In this document: positions 45,950 through 57,399 of the stretch, in pieces
Layout: each line of letters starts with the position of its first letter
Position numbering within the stretch: position 1 is the first letter of the stretch
DNA from: Lithospermum erythrorhizon
Lineage: Eukaryota; Streptophyta; Magnoliopsida; Boraginales; Boraginaceae
Length of the DNA: 64,000 bases
Direction: 5' to 3'
Assembly: GCA_019722365.1 (NCBI GenBank)
Contig: JADFUC010002010.1
Location: 62,001 to 126,000 of the forward strand
Notes under the pieces: model-generated
Told to the model about the DNA's origin: nothing
The model's input: the letters and a program-made list of their open reading frames with translations, nothing else
The model's database searches: none
Program-made: the position numbers and the translations under genes

Positions 45950-46470
45950 GCATGGCTATCATATAATCTAAATTTTCTAGAGTTCAAGTCCTTTTGGTCT
46001 CTCTCAATAACATACTGGACAGAAGGAAAAACTGTCATCGGTTGGAATGGATGTATAAATGGAGGTTAACTTTCAAGGCCAATTTCTAGCTGTTGAAGAT
46101 AAACAGACCAATTATATTGAAGTACTCAGGAAGAAGCTCTCCAGCTAAACTAGCATCGCCTTGTCGATCTCTACAACTGTAGCATGAGAGTTTGATGAGT
46201 TGGAAATTTTTAGCCATTCTGCTTATTTTCTGCAATAATGCAATGCATTAACTTTTAAAACAACCTCCCAAATGTCACAGTGGCACAAGGCTTATAACAC
46301 GTGCCTATTTAGAGGCAACAATACATGTTATGTGGCTTAAATTTATGCTATATAATGCATGAACATACTGATTAGCAAGAAATTTCAGTTGTCCATGCAG
46401 CTAATAACTTTATATACAATAAAGAAATAGAGGAAAAAGAAGCATACATTAGTTTAAGAGAGGATGACTA
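45950..46470 (-). pseudogene. Duplicated, decayed PLD-alpha exon 1 with flanking introns
   Basis: This segment aligns with 26150-26700 over the start of intron 1, exon 1 and the leader intron. The exon equivalent is 46217-46125, also 93 bp; it keeps the ATG and the last part (AGELL) but the middle is shifted by compensating indels, destroying the LHGTLHATI strand, and the donor GT is changed to TA. No other PLD exon is seen nearby; the LINE begins 260 bp downstream. It is a remnant of a tandem second PLD gene or a captured segment. Confidence 0.85.
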
Positions 46471-46947
46471 ATTATTTTAAGCACTTAACTACTTTTATCA
46501 TTTTAATAAAGACGAACATTTCAACCTTTCAAATAATCACCTGGGGAGAATTTAGTTCTAACCTTTGTAACGATGGATTTCGAACTCCACAGCACAGATA
46601 AACATGTTAATAAAATAGATAGTTTTAATATATTACACTTTATGGGTCATTTTAACAACAAACACTTATCGGGGTCAATATTCATATTAATTAATTTTAC
46701 TATTTCAAAATCAAATAAAATATCATTTTCAACCTTATACCCCACCCCCACCCCCACGCCTTTCCAGCCAATTTTCCCCTACCTCATACCCCCTAACCAT
46801 CCACCGGCCTTTTCCTTTCTCGAGAAAATACGTTGACTCGCTCAACGCTTCGGAGTTAACACCCTAAAGCTACCACAAGATTTGACGGCTGAACTCCAAC
46901 CAATTCACGGACCCAAATTCATTGCCGGGTTTTTATCGAGACGATCC
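46471..46947. other. Intergenic interval
   Basis: No gene seen. A CCCCACCCCCACCCCCACGCC-like C/A-rich run lies at 46741-46760. Confidence 0.3.
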
Positions 46948-48053
46948 TGAAAAATTCCAAGATATTATTAATATTAATTATTATTATTACCATATTAGTT
47001 TTAGTAATAACTTCATGCACTGCTACTATTATTATTACCATATAAGTATTTGATATCAGACCTATAAATACGAAATTAGTTTGCCCATATTTCATGAGTT
47101 TACCTAATATAATTTACATTACTCTATCATTCTTATCATGACAACCCACCATGATTAGCCACCCGCCTCGACAATTCATATATATTAAGTTCTTTTTCCT
47201 GCTCATTGTTCCAGATTACTTTTCAACTTTATGATTTTCTTTAATGTTGTTTTTCTGCTTTTTTGAGTGGGCGTCATATCGACGATCGGTTATCAATGTT
47301 TCAAGAATTACATCCATCTCTGGCCGATGAAAGTCTCTAAATGACATTCATCAAAGAGAGGTTCGATTTTTGGTTATCTCTGTGATTGACTTTTCCATGT
47401 TAGAGAAGACATTAGTTTAGTCTACTCGAGTTGAGTAGAATTTGTTTATGATGTATGTTAAAAGCAGCCAACGCAACAACAACTATTCGGGTTCAGCTCC
47501 CGTAGGATACATATTTTGGGTCCTTTGGCGATATTCTCTCGCCAATGTTTCGTCGTTCTTTCGCGATGTTCTTCCGCCAAATGTTTTGGTGTTTTGATTT
47601 TCCTCGTTCAAATTGACTTATCTACTTGTTGATGGTCCGCGATGTATATCTCGATATGTTTTCTTATCAAGGTAAATACATGGCAATTCTATCAAATTGT
47701 CATAAATTGAGGGAAGCGACAGAGTAACGGATGAAAATTTTTATGAAGATCTAGAAGATTATTATTTTTTTTTTATCAAACTTGAAGTCTTATTTTCAAG
47801 TTGGACATTTCATGACTGGTGCTCCAAATCTCAGGAGGCAGCTGAGATGGATCCAGTAATTCAAAGATATTATTAGTATTAATTATTATTATTACCATAT
47901 TAGCTTCTGGGGCGAATAACTTCAGGTACCAAGTTTCTTTTATTATTACCATGGGTATTTGATATTGTACCTATAAATATGGAGCTAGTTTGCCCATATA
48001 TTTCAAGCTTTTAATTTATTCAATATAATTACATTACTCTATCATTCTTATCA
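46948..48053 (+). mobile_element. Small paired-LTR element (TRIM-like)
   Basis: Direct repeats 46948-47138 and 47855-48053 share AAGATATTATTA, TATTAATTATTATTATTACC, CCTATAAATA and the closing CTCTATCATTCTTATCA. The 716-bp middle has no pol domain. A purine-rich AGGAGGCAGCTGAGATGGA precedes the second LTR; the primer site is unclear. Confidence 0.6.
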
Positions 48054-49229
48054 GCTTGGTTAAAGTAACTGATGAAAAATCTTAAATGGTTCGACGAGGA
48101 TGAATCGCCGGATTGTATAAAAGACAAACGGTATACCATCTTCATCATACAGAGCCCATATCTCAAGAAGTTTAAGCTTTCTACCAAATTAAGTCATTAA
48201 ATAGTCAAGCTTACCCCGCTATGCAATGCCATCATAATTAATAAGTTGTCTTCGAATGGGCAAGTGGGGGATTTCATGGACCTGATTGTGGGAAGGGGCG
48301 GGTCGTAAGGTCAAGATAATCGCTTTATTTGATTTTTAATTAATTAAAATTGATTAATATATTAAATATTGACCCAATTAGCTTGTTATTTAAAAATGAC
48401 ATATAAAGTGTAATATATTTAAAATGTCTGCTTTGCCTCATGCTTACCCGCTATACTGAGCCGCGTGTCAAAAATATTTTTCAAAAGTTCAGCTTACAAA
48501 ATCCCTTCCTGGGACGCTTTATTTAACAAAGCTGGAAATGTTAGACGTCTATTAAAATGCATTTAAACTAAATTTCAAAACCTAATAAAATTTAGTCTAA
48601 AGTTTTGTGGTTACAAAGTGGGTGTATAATATAACACGGAAACTGGTGGACGAAATAGCTGGGACGAAAACACAGTAGCTGCACCGACACGATTTGTACA
48701 ATTATATTCACATAACCGTTACTTACAATATTCACATCAAATTTCTCGTAAAATTCAAAGTTATGAATCACAGTTCGAGTATTATGGTAGTCGAATATCA
48801 CAACGTCATCGTTCACATCTAGTGACAAAGTTTGAACAACACTGAGGGATCAAAACATTAAATCTATTTAAAAAAAATTTGATTATTTAAGGAGGCCGGG
48901 TCAATTGCTATATTTTGTGTAAAATTACATATATTTGAATGATAAACTAACTCTAAAATTTTCAAAATTGAAGAGAGTCATTCCTTAGTCCTTTCTCGAA
49001 TCTCTATTATTCACACCAAAGCTGAAGTATTAAAAGAGTATCAAACGGATTCAAAGAAAGACTTAGCAGATCTGGATCGGTTCAAAAATGAAATTGGGTA
49101 AACCCAAAAATCAACTAATAATACTAACGAGTCCATAAGTCGATTAAAAGTCGAATCGCAAAAATCATCATTGCAAGTCCAATGTAAAAATCATGCAATC
49201 AAGTGTGGGCGCCAGATAAACCAAACCGC
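48054..49229. other. Intergenic interval
   Basis: No gene or element recognised. Short frames are shadows of AT-rich sequence. Confidence 0.3.
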
Positions 49230-49835
49230 CCGAAGATATTGAAATCAATCGAAAAATAATCGAATTTTTGAACCGATCGAACCGAACTGATTTAGGGTTC
49301 AAGGCCGAGAGAACCGAACTAATTTAGGTTCAATCAAATAACCGAACCGAACCGATTTCTAAATGTTATGTAGATTTCTCAATTTTCATTTATTATCATT
49401 TTCAAGATCTTGTAGTATTTGTATGCACATTTTAAGAAGGTGAATTTAGATTTAACTTTGTTTATTATTGGTATAATGGAATAAGATATATATTAATCTT
49501 TCTAAAACTAATAATATATGGAATACAAATATTTGTAAAAATAGTGATATTATGTATTGAATGTGTATGTAAATTGTATAATTAATCTTAAAATGAGTTT
49601 ATTGAAATTACATGGATTAGATCTAGTCTTAGGACTTAATTTTGAGTTCAAGACAATAGGCTCAAAAAGTATCTCAAAACCGAAACTTAACCGAAACCGA
49701 ACCGAACTTTGAAAATCGACGTGGGAACGAACCGAACGTATTTAGGTTCGCCTTTGCGAGAAACTGATTTAAATACGCTCGGGTTCTAATTTTGGTCGAA
49801 AACCGAACCGATCCGATCCGTACACACCCCTACTC
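49230..49835. repeat. GAACCGAACC-rich repeat element
   Basis: Blocks of ACCGAACCGAACCGA flank an AT-rich core (49375-49665), and the right end is CGATCCGTACACACCCCTAC. This simple-repeat-edged element with a CACACCCCTA end is common in eudicots and is thought to be a non-autonomous DNA element. A related end (GGGGTGTGCATGGGTCGGGT) is at about 2014. Confidence 0.55.
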
Positions 49836-49888
49836 TGAAGTGTAAACTAATCACTACGAGACTACTGCCGCACTATATACCTAAAACA

Positions 49889-50211
49889 CGTTAAAGTGAC
49901 AACGTCCCCACACGTAGTCGGGTGTCCTCCCAAGTTAATGTATAATGTCTTAGTTACTTCCTCTATCATTAATCGGCTTTTAAACGGAATCACACATATG
50001 TATATCATGGTATCGTAGTTAGACCTCGCTGGATGACAGGCACAGAACCCTCAAGAGACGTTAAATCGCGAAATATAACGCCGAGGTGGTTACAGCAGAG
50101 AGTGTTAAAGCGACACGCCTCACATCGGTAATCGTGTACTATACATAAGGTATCGACTACTCCCCTATTGTTAATTGATTTTAAGTAGGAACCATGCTTA
50201 TCAAAACATCA
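49889..50211 (+). mobile_element. TRIM (miniature LTR retrotransposon), 323 bp
   Basis: LTR1 49889-50007 (CGTTAAAG...GTATATCA) and LTR2 50103-50211 (TGTTAAAG...AAACATCA) are diverged copies, sharing GTTAAAG(T/C)GACA, TC...ATTGTTAAT/ATCATTAATCG and related blocks. TGGTATCGTAGTTAG at 50008 is a Met-tRNA primer site, and AGCAGAGAG precedes LTR2 as a polypurine tract. The whole fits the TRIM definition and lacks coding. Confidence 0.7.
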
Positions 50212-50420
50212 CAAAAAACAAATTGTAACTGCTAATAGTTGTAAAAAATTTCTACTTGTAGTTGGCTAAAATTTTGTGGCAAAATAACCCTTAATACTTT
50301 TATGGTACAAAAAATGTAATTACATTTTGAAATCACATACATTTTATCATAATTAATTGCAAATTTATAAATATTCAACATAACTCTCCCGTAAGTATTT
50401 ACAATCAATCATCTGTTAAT

Positions 50421-50763
50421 TGAAAGAAATGATCATGTGCCGTGCACATTCCATGCAATGCAAAGCTCCAATGGCTAGCTTACTTGCTTAAGCTATTATT
50501 TAGGATTCTGTTGCTTACTATTCAATAAGACGACTATGATCATGGATCCATTAGTTAGCTAGTTTAAGGTAGGTTGTTAGCTACTTAGTCTCCATTCAAT
50601 TAGGATCTAAAATGGACACATTAGCTACTATAAATAGTGTGTTTCAGTGGATGAATAAAATAGCTTTTCAGTTTGTATTTCTTGAGCACAAGTTTATCGC
50701 AAAGTTCTCGCTTCAGATCGAGTTTCTACCATTTAGTTTGGTCGATAATCCAAATAAATTGCA
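50421..50763 (+). repeat. 5' LTR of the 50-kb Copia element
   Basis: Starts TGAAAGAAATGATCATG; promoter ACTATAAATAGTG near 50630. Long identical runs with the 3' LTR alternate with dense mismatch clusters. Confidence 0.88.
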
Positions 50764-50780
50764 ATGTAGCCAAGAATAGC

Positions 50781-51720
50781 AATGGGTGATGACAACTCCA
50801 TGTCGAAGGTTCCAAGGTTTGATGGTTACTATGACCATCGGTGTGAGCTTATGGAAAATTCTCTCAGAAAGCAAAAGCGAAGCATGGGTACCGTCGGTAA
50901 AGGCATCAAGCCTCTAGATTTGCACTATCAATGAAAATCGAGGGATTTATCGATAGTAAGAACACATGACTATCAAGTGAAACATTATTTGTTTCAAGCC
51001 ATTGATAGAAGTGTGTTTGAGCAAATTCGAGAGGAGTAACGCCAAGGTCAAGCATGACTCTTTGAAAGCGGAAGTAATGGTGTAATGGTAAGGTGAAAAA
51101 GGCAACAAGAAATGCCCTGAAAAGAGAGTATGAGCTTCTTGAAATGAGGAAAGGAGAGAGCATTGATGGATACTGTGGAAGAGTGAATGCAGTATGCAAC
51201 AAACTTAGGAGTAATGGAGAAGACATCAAGGAATCCACAATTGTAGAGAAGATTATGAGAACCCTGAATGAGAAATTTATGTACATTGTAGTGTCTATTG
51301 AAGAATCAAATGACTTGGAAACAATGTCAGTTGATGAGTTGCAAAGCACGGGCGCTACATGAAAGGAAATTTAAGAGACACATGAAGGAAGAATCGTATC
51401 GTGTGTTGCAAGTCAGAGCGTGACTGGGAGCTACAGACGGGAGAAATGTGCCTGAACTAAAGATAGAAGCGGGGAAAGGGAAGTGTACAGGAGCAAGGGC
51501 CCTAGCAACATGAGAGGGAAGGGAAATTTCAACAAAGCAAATGTAGAATGCTACAAATGTCATGAGCTAGGACACTTTCAATATGAGTGTCCTAAATGGA
51601 AGAAGGAGGTGAATTATGTAATGGCTGATGAGGAAGAGGATGATCTATTATTGATGGCTGAGGTGACTGATCAAATTGAGAGAAGAGGGGTGTGGTACAT
51701 TGATTCAGGCTGCTGAAATC
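50781..51720 (+). pseudogene. Copia gag and protease start
   Basis: Starts MGDDNSMSKVPRFDGYYDH at 50781. The gag core is at 51093-51362 (YELLEMRKGESIDGY...). The zinc knuckle CYKCHELGHFQYEC is at about 51550. WYIDSGC at about 51693 is the protease active site, followed at once by a stop (TGA) in place of the expected Ser. Confidence 0.85.
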
Positions 51721-51722
51721 AC

Positions 51723-53005
51723 ATGTGCAGTAATGAATCAATGTTCATCGCATTGGATAAGAAATTCAGTCATACAGTCAAACTGGGGAACAATGATAGA
51801 CTGGAGGTGAATGGTAAAGGCAGTGTAAGGTTGGGAATCAATAGGCAGTCATACACCATCACTGAGGTTTACTTTGTACCTCAACTAAAGAGAAACCTAC
51901 TCAATGTTGGACAACTGCAAGAAAAGGGGTTGAGCATTCAATTTAAAGGAGGATGTTGCAGTGTACATCATCAAGCTAAGGGAGAAATCATCAAGGCCAT
52001 CATGAGTAAGAATAGGATATTCACAATTGTCACTGATGCTAAGGAAAGAAAAGGGGAAGAATGCCTGCAGGTGACAGATGATGAGCAAGCCATGCTATGG
52101 CACCAGAGATATGGACATCTCAACTTCAAAGGCTTGAAGACACTGAAAGACAAGCAAATGGTAACTGACTCCCAAGCTTCAAAACACAAGACATTATACG
52201 TGGCCGACGCTTCAACGGAAAACAAACAAAAGGTGCACACCAAAGTGCATGTCGGAGGGCAAGGTGTCGAGCCTCATACATTCAGACATGTGGCCCAATC
52301 TCTCTCCCCGAATCCAAAAAGTAGGCATTACTTTCTCACTTTTATTGATGATTTCGCAGTGGCTGTATTTAATTGCTGTCATTGTTAAATCAAAAGCGCA
52401 CTTTAATCGCTTCAAAGAATTCAAATGCTTAGTTGAGAGAGAATCTGAACAAACAATCAAGATCTGTCTAATGATTTCATAGATTACTGCAAACAACAAG
52501 GGATCAAGAGACAACTGACAACAGCATTCACTCCACAACAAAATGGAGTGGCTGAGAGGAGAAATAGAACCATCATGAATATGGTTAGGTCTTTGTTATC
52601 AGCAAAACAAATGCCTAAATATCTATGGAGTGAAGCAGTTGTATGGAGCACTCCATGTACCAATGATGTCCAACCATCATCAAGCAAAGAAAACACCACA
52701 GAAGCCTGGAGCTGGAAGGAAGCCCTCGACGTGTGGGATCATCTAAAAGTGCTGGGGGTGCTCAAAGACATGTGCACATACCAAAGGTGAATGAGGAAGC
52801 CGGATAAGAGAAGTTTTCCGTGTGTGCGTTTCTAGGAAACGAAAGCAAAGGAACAAAAGGATATGTGCTATTCAATGTGAACAAACAAGATAGCCTGAAA
52901 GATGTAATATTCGAGAGGATAAAGCTTAACTGGGAGAAGATGATGATGCTACTAAGTCAAGAAAGGAGGAAGACACATTCATTAGCACATAGATCATCCG
53001 AATGA
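51723..53005 (+). pseudogene. Copia GAG-pre-integrase and integrase remnant
   Basis: HQRYGHLNFKGLKTL at about 52100 is the GAG-pre-integrase motif. FIDDF at about 52340, NGVAERRNRTIMNMVRSLL at about 52545 and GTKGYVLFNVN at about 52850 are integrase core and C-terminal blocks, in different frames. Confidence 0.85.
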
Positions 53006-53216
53006 ATATATCACATATCAAGATGGAAACGCAGAAATGCAACAAAGGGTCGATCAAGGAAATTCAGGAAACGACTCATGATGATTTATCAAGAGAAAAA
53101 CAATGATCGTGATACAAGTCAAGAGAGGATCATAGTTCGTAACCAACTAGCAATGACATTAATCATCCACTACAAAATACAAAGATCTTCAATAGTTTCG
53201 ACAATCATCCCAAGCC

Positions 53217-54263
53217 GTGAGATCAATGGACAACCAACATGACGGATTACAAAAGAAGCGAAGTGAGATGTTGAAGATGACTCAAGTAGAAGAAGAAGAT
53301 GATCCAATATCCTATGAAGTAGCAACAAGATCAAAGAAATGGAGGGATGCAATGGATCAAGAAATCAATTCAATAACCAGGAACAACACTTGGACACTCA
53401 CCACACTGCCTCAAAAAGGGGAAAAGATAGGAGTAAGATGGATCTATAAAACTAAAAGGGATGAGAATGGAGATATCAGCAAGCACAAGGCCAGGTTGGT
53501 GGCAAAAGGATATGCACAACAACATGGAATAGATTATACTGAGGTATTTGCTCCTGTAACAAGAATGGATACAGTAAGAATGATCTTAAGCATGGCTACA
53601 CAAAGAAGATGGAGGATCTATCAACTAGATGTAAAATCAGCATTTTTACATGGTGAACTCGAGGAGGAGGTGTACATTGAGCATCCTAGGGGATATAAGA
53701 AACAAGGAGAAGAAGACAAGGTGTACAAGCTGCACAAAGCCTTGTATGGACTAAAGCAGGCTCCAAGAGCTTGGTTTAGCAAAATTGAGAAGCACTTCAT
53801 AGAAGAGGGATTTGAAGAGTGCATGTTTGAACACACATTATTCACAAAAACTAGCTCAAATGGTACTGTATTGATAGTAAGCTTATATGTGGATGATTTG
53901 ATTGTTACAGGAGATAATGAGGATCTCATGGTGCAATTCAAGGAGGCAATGATCAAGAAGTTTGATATGACTGACTTAGGAAAGATGAGCTTCTTCCTGG
54001 GAATTGAAGTCACACAGGGAAGAAATGGTATATTCATATGCCAAATGCAATATGCAGAATCAATCTTGAGGAGATTTGGAATGTTTGACTGCAATCCAAT
54101 TGGAACACCTATGACAACTGGAGTAAAAATCAACAAGGATAGCAAAGGAGTAGAGGTGAATGAGACTCAGTACAAACAGATAGTGGGGAGCCTTATGTAT
54201 CTCACTAACACAAGGTCAGACATCATGCACGGCCATGCTCGAGCAAGTGTGATGCTACAATGA
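53217..54263 (+). CDS. Copia reverse transcriptase domain (open 348 codons)
   Basis: An RNA-dependent DNA polymerase domain of a Copia polyprotein, not a free-standing gene. Visible in order: KWRDAMDQEINSI, RWIYKTKRDENG, KARLVAKGYAQ, DYTEVFAPV, LDVKSAFLHGEL, YGLKQAPRAWF, the catalytic LYVDDLIVTG, DLGKMSFFLGIEV and GSLMYLTNTRSDI. The frame is intact up to the start of RNase H, where it shifts (about 54230). The ATG is internal to the original polyprotein. Confidence 0.9.
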   Translation: MRSMDNQHDGLQKKRSEMLKMTQVEEEDDPISYEVATRSKKWRDAMDQEINSITRNNTWTLTTLPQKGEKIGVRWIYKTKRDENGDISKHKARLVAKGYAQQHGIDYTEVFAPVTRMDTVRMILSMATQRRWRIYQLDVKSAFLHGELEEEVYIEHPRGYKKQGEEDKVYKLHKALYGLKQAPRAWFSKIEKHFIEEGFEECMFEHTLFTKTSSNGTVLIVSLYVDDLIVTGDNEDLMVQFKEAMIKKFDMTDLGKMSFFLGIEVTQGRNGIFICQMQYAESILRRFGMFDCNPIGTPMTTGVKINKDSKGVEVNETQYKQIVGSLMYLTNTRSDIMHGHARASVMLQ

Positions 54264-54850
54264 AAGCAAAATAACCGAAGCCCATCTACAGTCGCGTATA
54301 AAGAATTCTCGGTACTTAGCGCGGTCCAGAATCTAGGAATCTTGTACGAGGAACTCAATTAAGGGAGAATCAAGCGTACACAATCTAATGCTGACTATGC
54401 AGAGATTTACTTACTTTAAAAGCACCCGCTGGTTACGCTCACATCAAACGACGGAGCAATTTCAATGGGGATCAAAGAAGTTGTACCTCTATCGTTACAT
54501 CACAACTACAAAAGTCGAGGCATGTCATACAACCCGCCTCGTGGTCTCACAACTTATCCATTAAAAAGAATATTGGAAGATATTGGGTGGATCGCATGTA
54601 AAATTATTTTAGAATAGTCACCCATTAGTTTCCAAGAATCCAGTCTTCCATGGTCGTCAGGCTAAGCGGTGTATCACTTCCTAAGGGACTTAGTCAAGGA
54701 GGGGGTCATTTGAGCTACCGCGTAAGTGAGATCAAACGATGAAGCATCACCACAAAGCGCATCAAGATGGAGGCTTTTCTAAACAAGTTAGGAGCTGGGA
54801 ATGCAACATCATGATAGCAATGCTTGCAACATAAATACATGATCAACATT
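54264..54850 (+). pseudogene. Copia RNase H remnant
   Basis: Short blocks near 54470-54600 (ISMGIKEV..., RKILEDIG-like) follow Copia RNase H order with many shifts. Confidence 0.6.
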
Positions 54851-54861
54851 AAGGGAGAAAT

Positions 54862-55205
54862 TGAAAGAAATGATCATGCAAGCCGTGCACATTCCATGCA
54901 ATGCAAAGCTCCAATGGCTAGCTTACTTGCTTAAGCTATTATTTAGGATTCTGTTGCTTACTATTCAATAAGATCAGATCTTGTTGTGATCATGATCCAT
55001 TGTTGGGGCTAGTTTAAGGTAAAGGCTACTACTTAGTCTCCATTCAATTAGGGATCTAAATGACATATTAGCTACTATAAATAGCGTGTTTCAAGGATGA
55101 ATAAAATAGCTTTTCATTTGTATTTTGTGCACAAGTTTACCTAAAGTTCTCGTCAGATTGAAGTTTCTTAGCTATTTAGTTTCCGATAATCCAACAAAAT
55201 TCACA
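54862..55205 (+). repeat. 3' LTR of the 50-kb Copia element
   Basis: Partner of 50421-50763, preceded by the polypurine tract at 54851-54861. Promoter ACTATAAATAGCG near 55074. Confidence 0.88.
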
Positions 55206-56976
55206 ATGGCAAAAGGATGAATCCTGCAATTTGATATATATTACGAAGTATCTCGTTAAGATTTTGTTTTGAAAGTTTAGATTGCAAGACATATTTGATT
55301 AGTTTTAGTTGGATAACTAAAAGGATTAAATCAAGATTTCATTAGTAGAGATGTATGGATTAGAAATCCAAATAAAATCCTGTACAAAGATCGCTTGGGC
55401 TTCATCATTTGTTTAAGACTATATCGTTTTCTCCTACTGCCTAATGATATTGATTGTGCTAATTTGCATATAAGAGTTCGTGACAAATTTCGCTTCCGCC
55501 GTTGTGCCATTTACTCGGTTGACAAAGCTCGACACATTTGATTAATAGTTGTAATTTCATAATTAGAGATTTTTTATTGTATAATTATTTTGATTGTATT
55601 AGAAATATAATGAAAAATATATATGAGGATAATTTTATATTTTTAGAAACTTTGACTGCGTGTAGAAATTTTTTCGACTCTATATAGCAACGCCCAAAAC
55701 AAATTCATACACTATAAAGCAAAGGAAGGTGAATTCGTGAATAAAGGGTAGTAAATTTGGCAATCAGCGGTATTTATGTTTATACGGGCGCGATCATACC
55801 AAACCAAATTTATATATAAAATATCATATTTTGTTGTTGTCATGGCAATTGGCAACCTGGTGGAATGTGGTTGGACCTGATGTTAGATTTCCAGTGGTGT
55901 TCCCCGGCATTCCCGTGAACACACACTATCACAAACCGCTTGGCTTAGATGGTTGCTATTGTATTTATTTGGTGTATCACTGTGGTCGTGAGTATCAAGG
56001 AGTACTTTTTTTAACTCTCTTTTCCATAGCCAACCCCTTCTTTATTTTCTCCACTACCTAACACTAAGCCACCCTTTCTTTGTTTTTGTACATAGAACTA
56101 TAGAAGTGAGCATTACATGTTGCCATATTGAAATAAGAACCGGATTCTCTTCATCTAATAAAACAGAGTACTATGTTGTAATAGTGATTGTTTAAGCTAT
56201 TTCCTTATCTACTTTTTAAATCTTTTCGTTGGACATTCGAACAAACCGGGTTAAACCGATGGCTTGGCCTTTAAACTAAGACCATTAGTCACTCGATACT
56301 TTTTGGTAACACCCATTTATAAAATCCGGGATCCGCCGCTGCGCCTATGGCCCGCAAATGGTAATTGACATAAACTTCAAAGAGTTTAGGAGGGTCGTTG
56401 ATCGACATGGCTTCCAGTATCCCAGGGCGAAGCAAGCAATTCTTCAAGGGATCTCACCCAAAGAGGTTTGATACTTCTCACCTGAAAAAGAGTCCATGGC
56501 AGAGGTTGGAATGTCCAATAAACCCCGATGCCCCTAACGATGAAATAGAAATAGGATATTTAAATGTCGACGTAAGAGCCTAGGAGGATGAAGGTCTGAA
56601 ACCTGTTGAGAAGACAAGATTAGAGAAGAACTTATAAGCGAGGTGGCCTTCTATGATGTCGAGGCATTGTGACCCTTCGAAGCAGATCGAGAAAGAAAGC
56701 ACAACTTTTTCCATGCATCAAGGCTACCTTGAGCGCTTGATAAGGACGTCAGTCGCCATGATCACAAAAAACTTGAAATGGATTGGATTGGAAAAACTTG
56801 GTCCTTGTGGTAGAAGCAACAGGTTCAACATACATCATACTATCATAGTGCACTCGCCTTTGGTCACTTGAAAAAAAGACAATCTCCCTTGATGGAAGAC
56901 ATAGTACATAGTACAGAAAAAGTGAGAGAAAAGGTTCATTGTAGCTACAATTGACTTCGGGGTCATAACAGGTACA
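55206..56976. other. Intergenic interval with repeat fragments
   Basis: No gene recognised. AAATCCGGGATCCGCCGCTG at about 56321-56341 resembles the right end of the 'GGCGGAG' hAT-like family. 56340-56600 can be read as fragments (INFKEFRRVVDRHGFQYPR) that may be retroelement gag, but I cannot name the family. Confidence 0.3.
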
Positions 56977-57114
56977 TGGCTATTACTGTATATTGTATTA
57001 TTGTCTTGTTATTATATTGGGTTAACCACTTAGGATTGTATATGATGTCCTATGATCTATAAATACACGGCAATTCTCTTTATAGAGGACACACAAAATC
57101 AGTACATTCTATCA
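56977..57114 (+). repeat. 5' LTR of the Ale-like element
   Basis: About TGGCTATTACTG...CATTCTATCA, with CTATAAATACACGG near 57057. The left edge is less certain than the right. Confidence 0.7.
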
Positions 57115-57129
57115 TGGTAATTAGAGCTT
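57115..57129 (+). other. Primer-binding site (Met tRNA-like)
   Basis: TGGTAATTAGAGCTT directly after the 5' LTR, a variant of TGGTATCAGAGCTT. Confidence 0.75.
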
Positions 57130-57399
57130 AAAGTCGTGTAACCTAATTTATTTCTACCTTTTTTGCCGCTGCCCATCAACTCCGTCGTTGAGTCCGATTA
57201 AAATTGACTCACCACTATACTATCTACTCCTCACCATCTCTACTATTGCAGCTTTGCATGCTTCCAGCCACTACCTTCCTATCTATATCGCATGCCTATT
57301 ATCTTTAATTAATCAGAGCCCAGACACTTAAGTGTAATATTGGCATGTCCACACGGCCCCAACCTTCTATTGTTTATACTACTCAGTACTCACATCATC

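Larger units (their letters stand above)
50421..55205 (+). mobile_element. Copia LTR retrotransposon with long open RT
   Basis: LTRs of about 343 bp at 50421-50763 and 54862-55205; gag, protease, integrase, RT and RNase H in Copia order. A polypurine tract AAGGGAGAAAT precedes the 3' LTR. gag, integrase and RNase H are broken but RT is open for 348 codons. Confidence 0.9.

Noticed and set aside
46573..46836. Possible small protein at 46573-46836
   Set aside because: No domain; the frame runs over a C/A-rich simple repeat next to a decayed duplicate.
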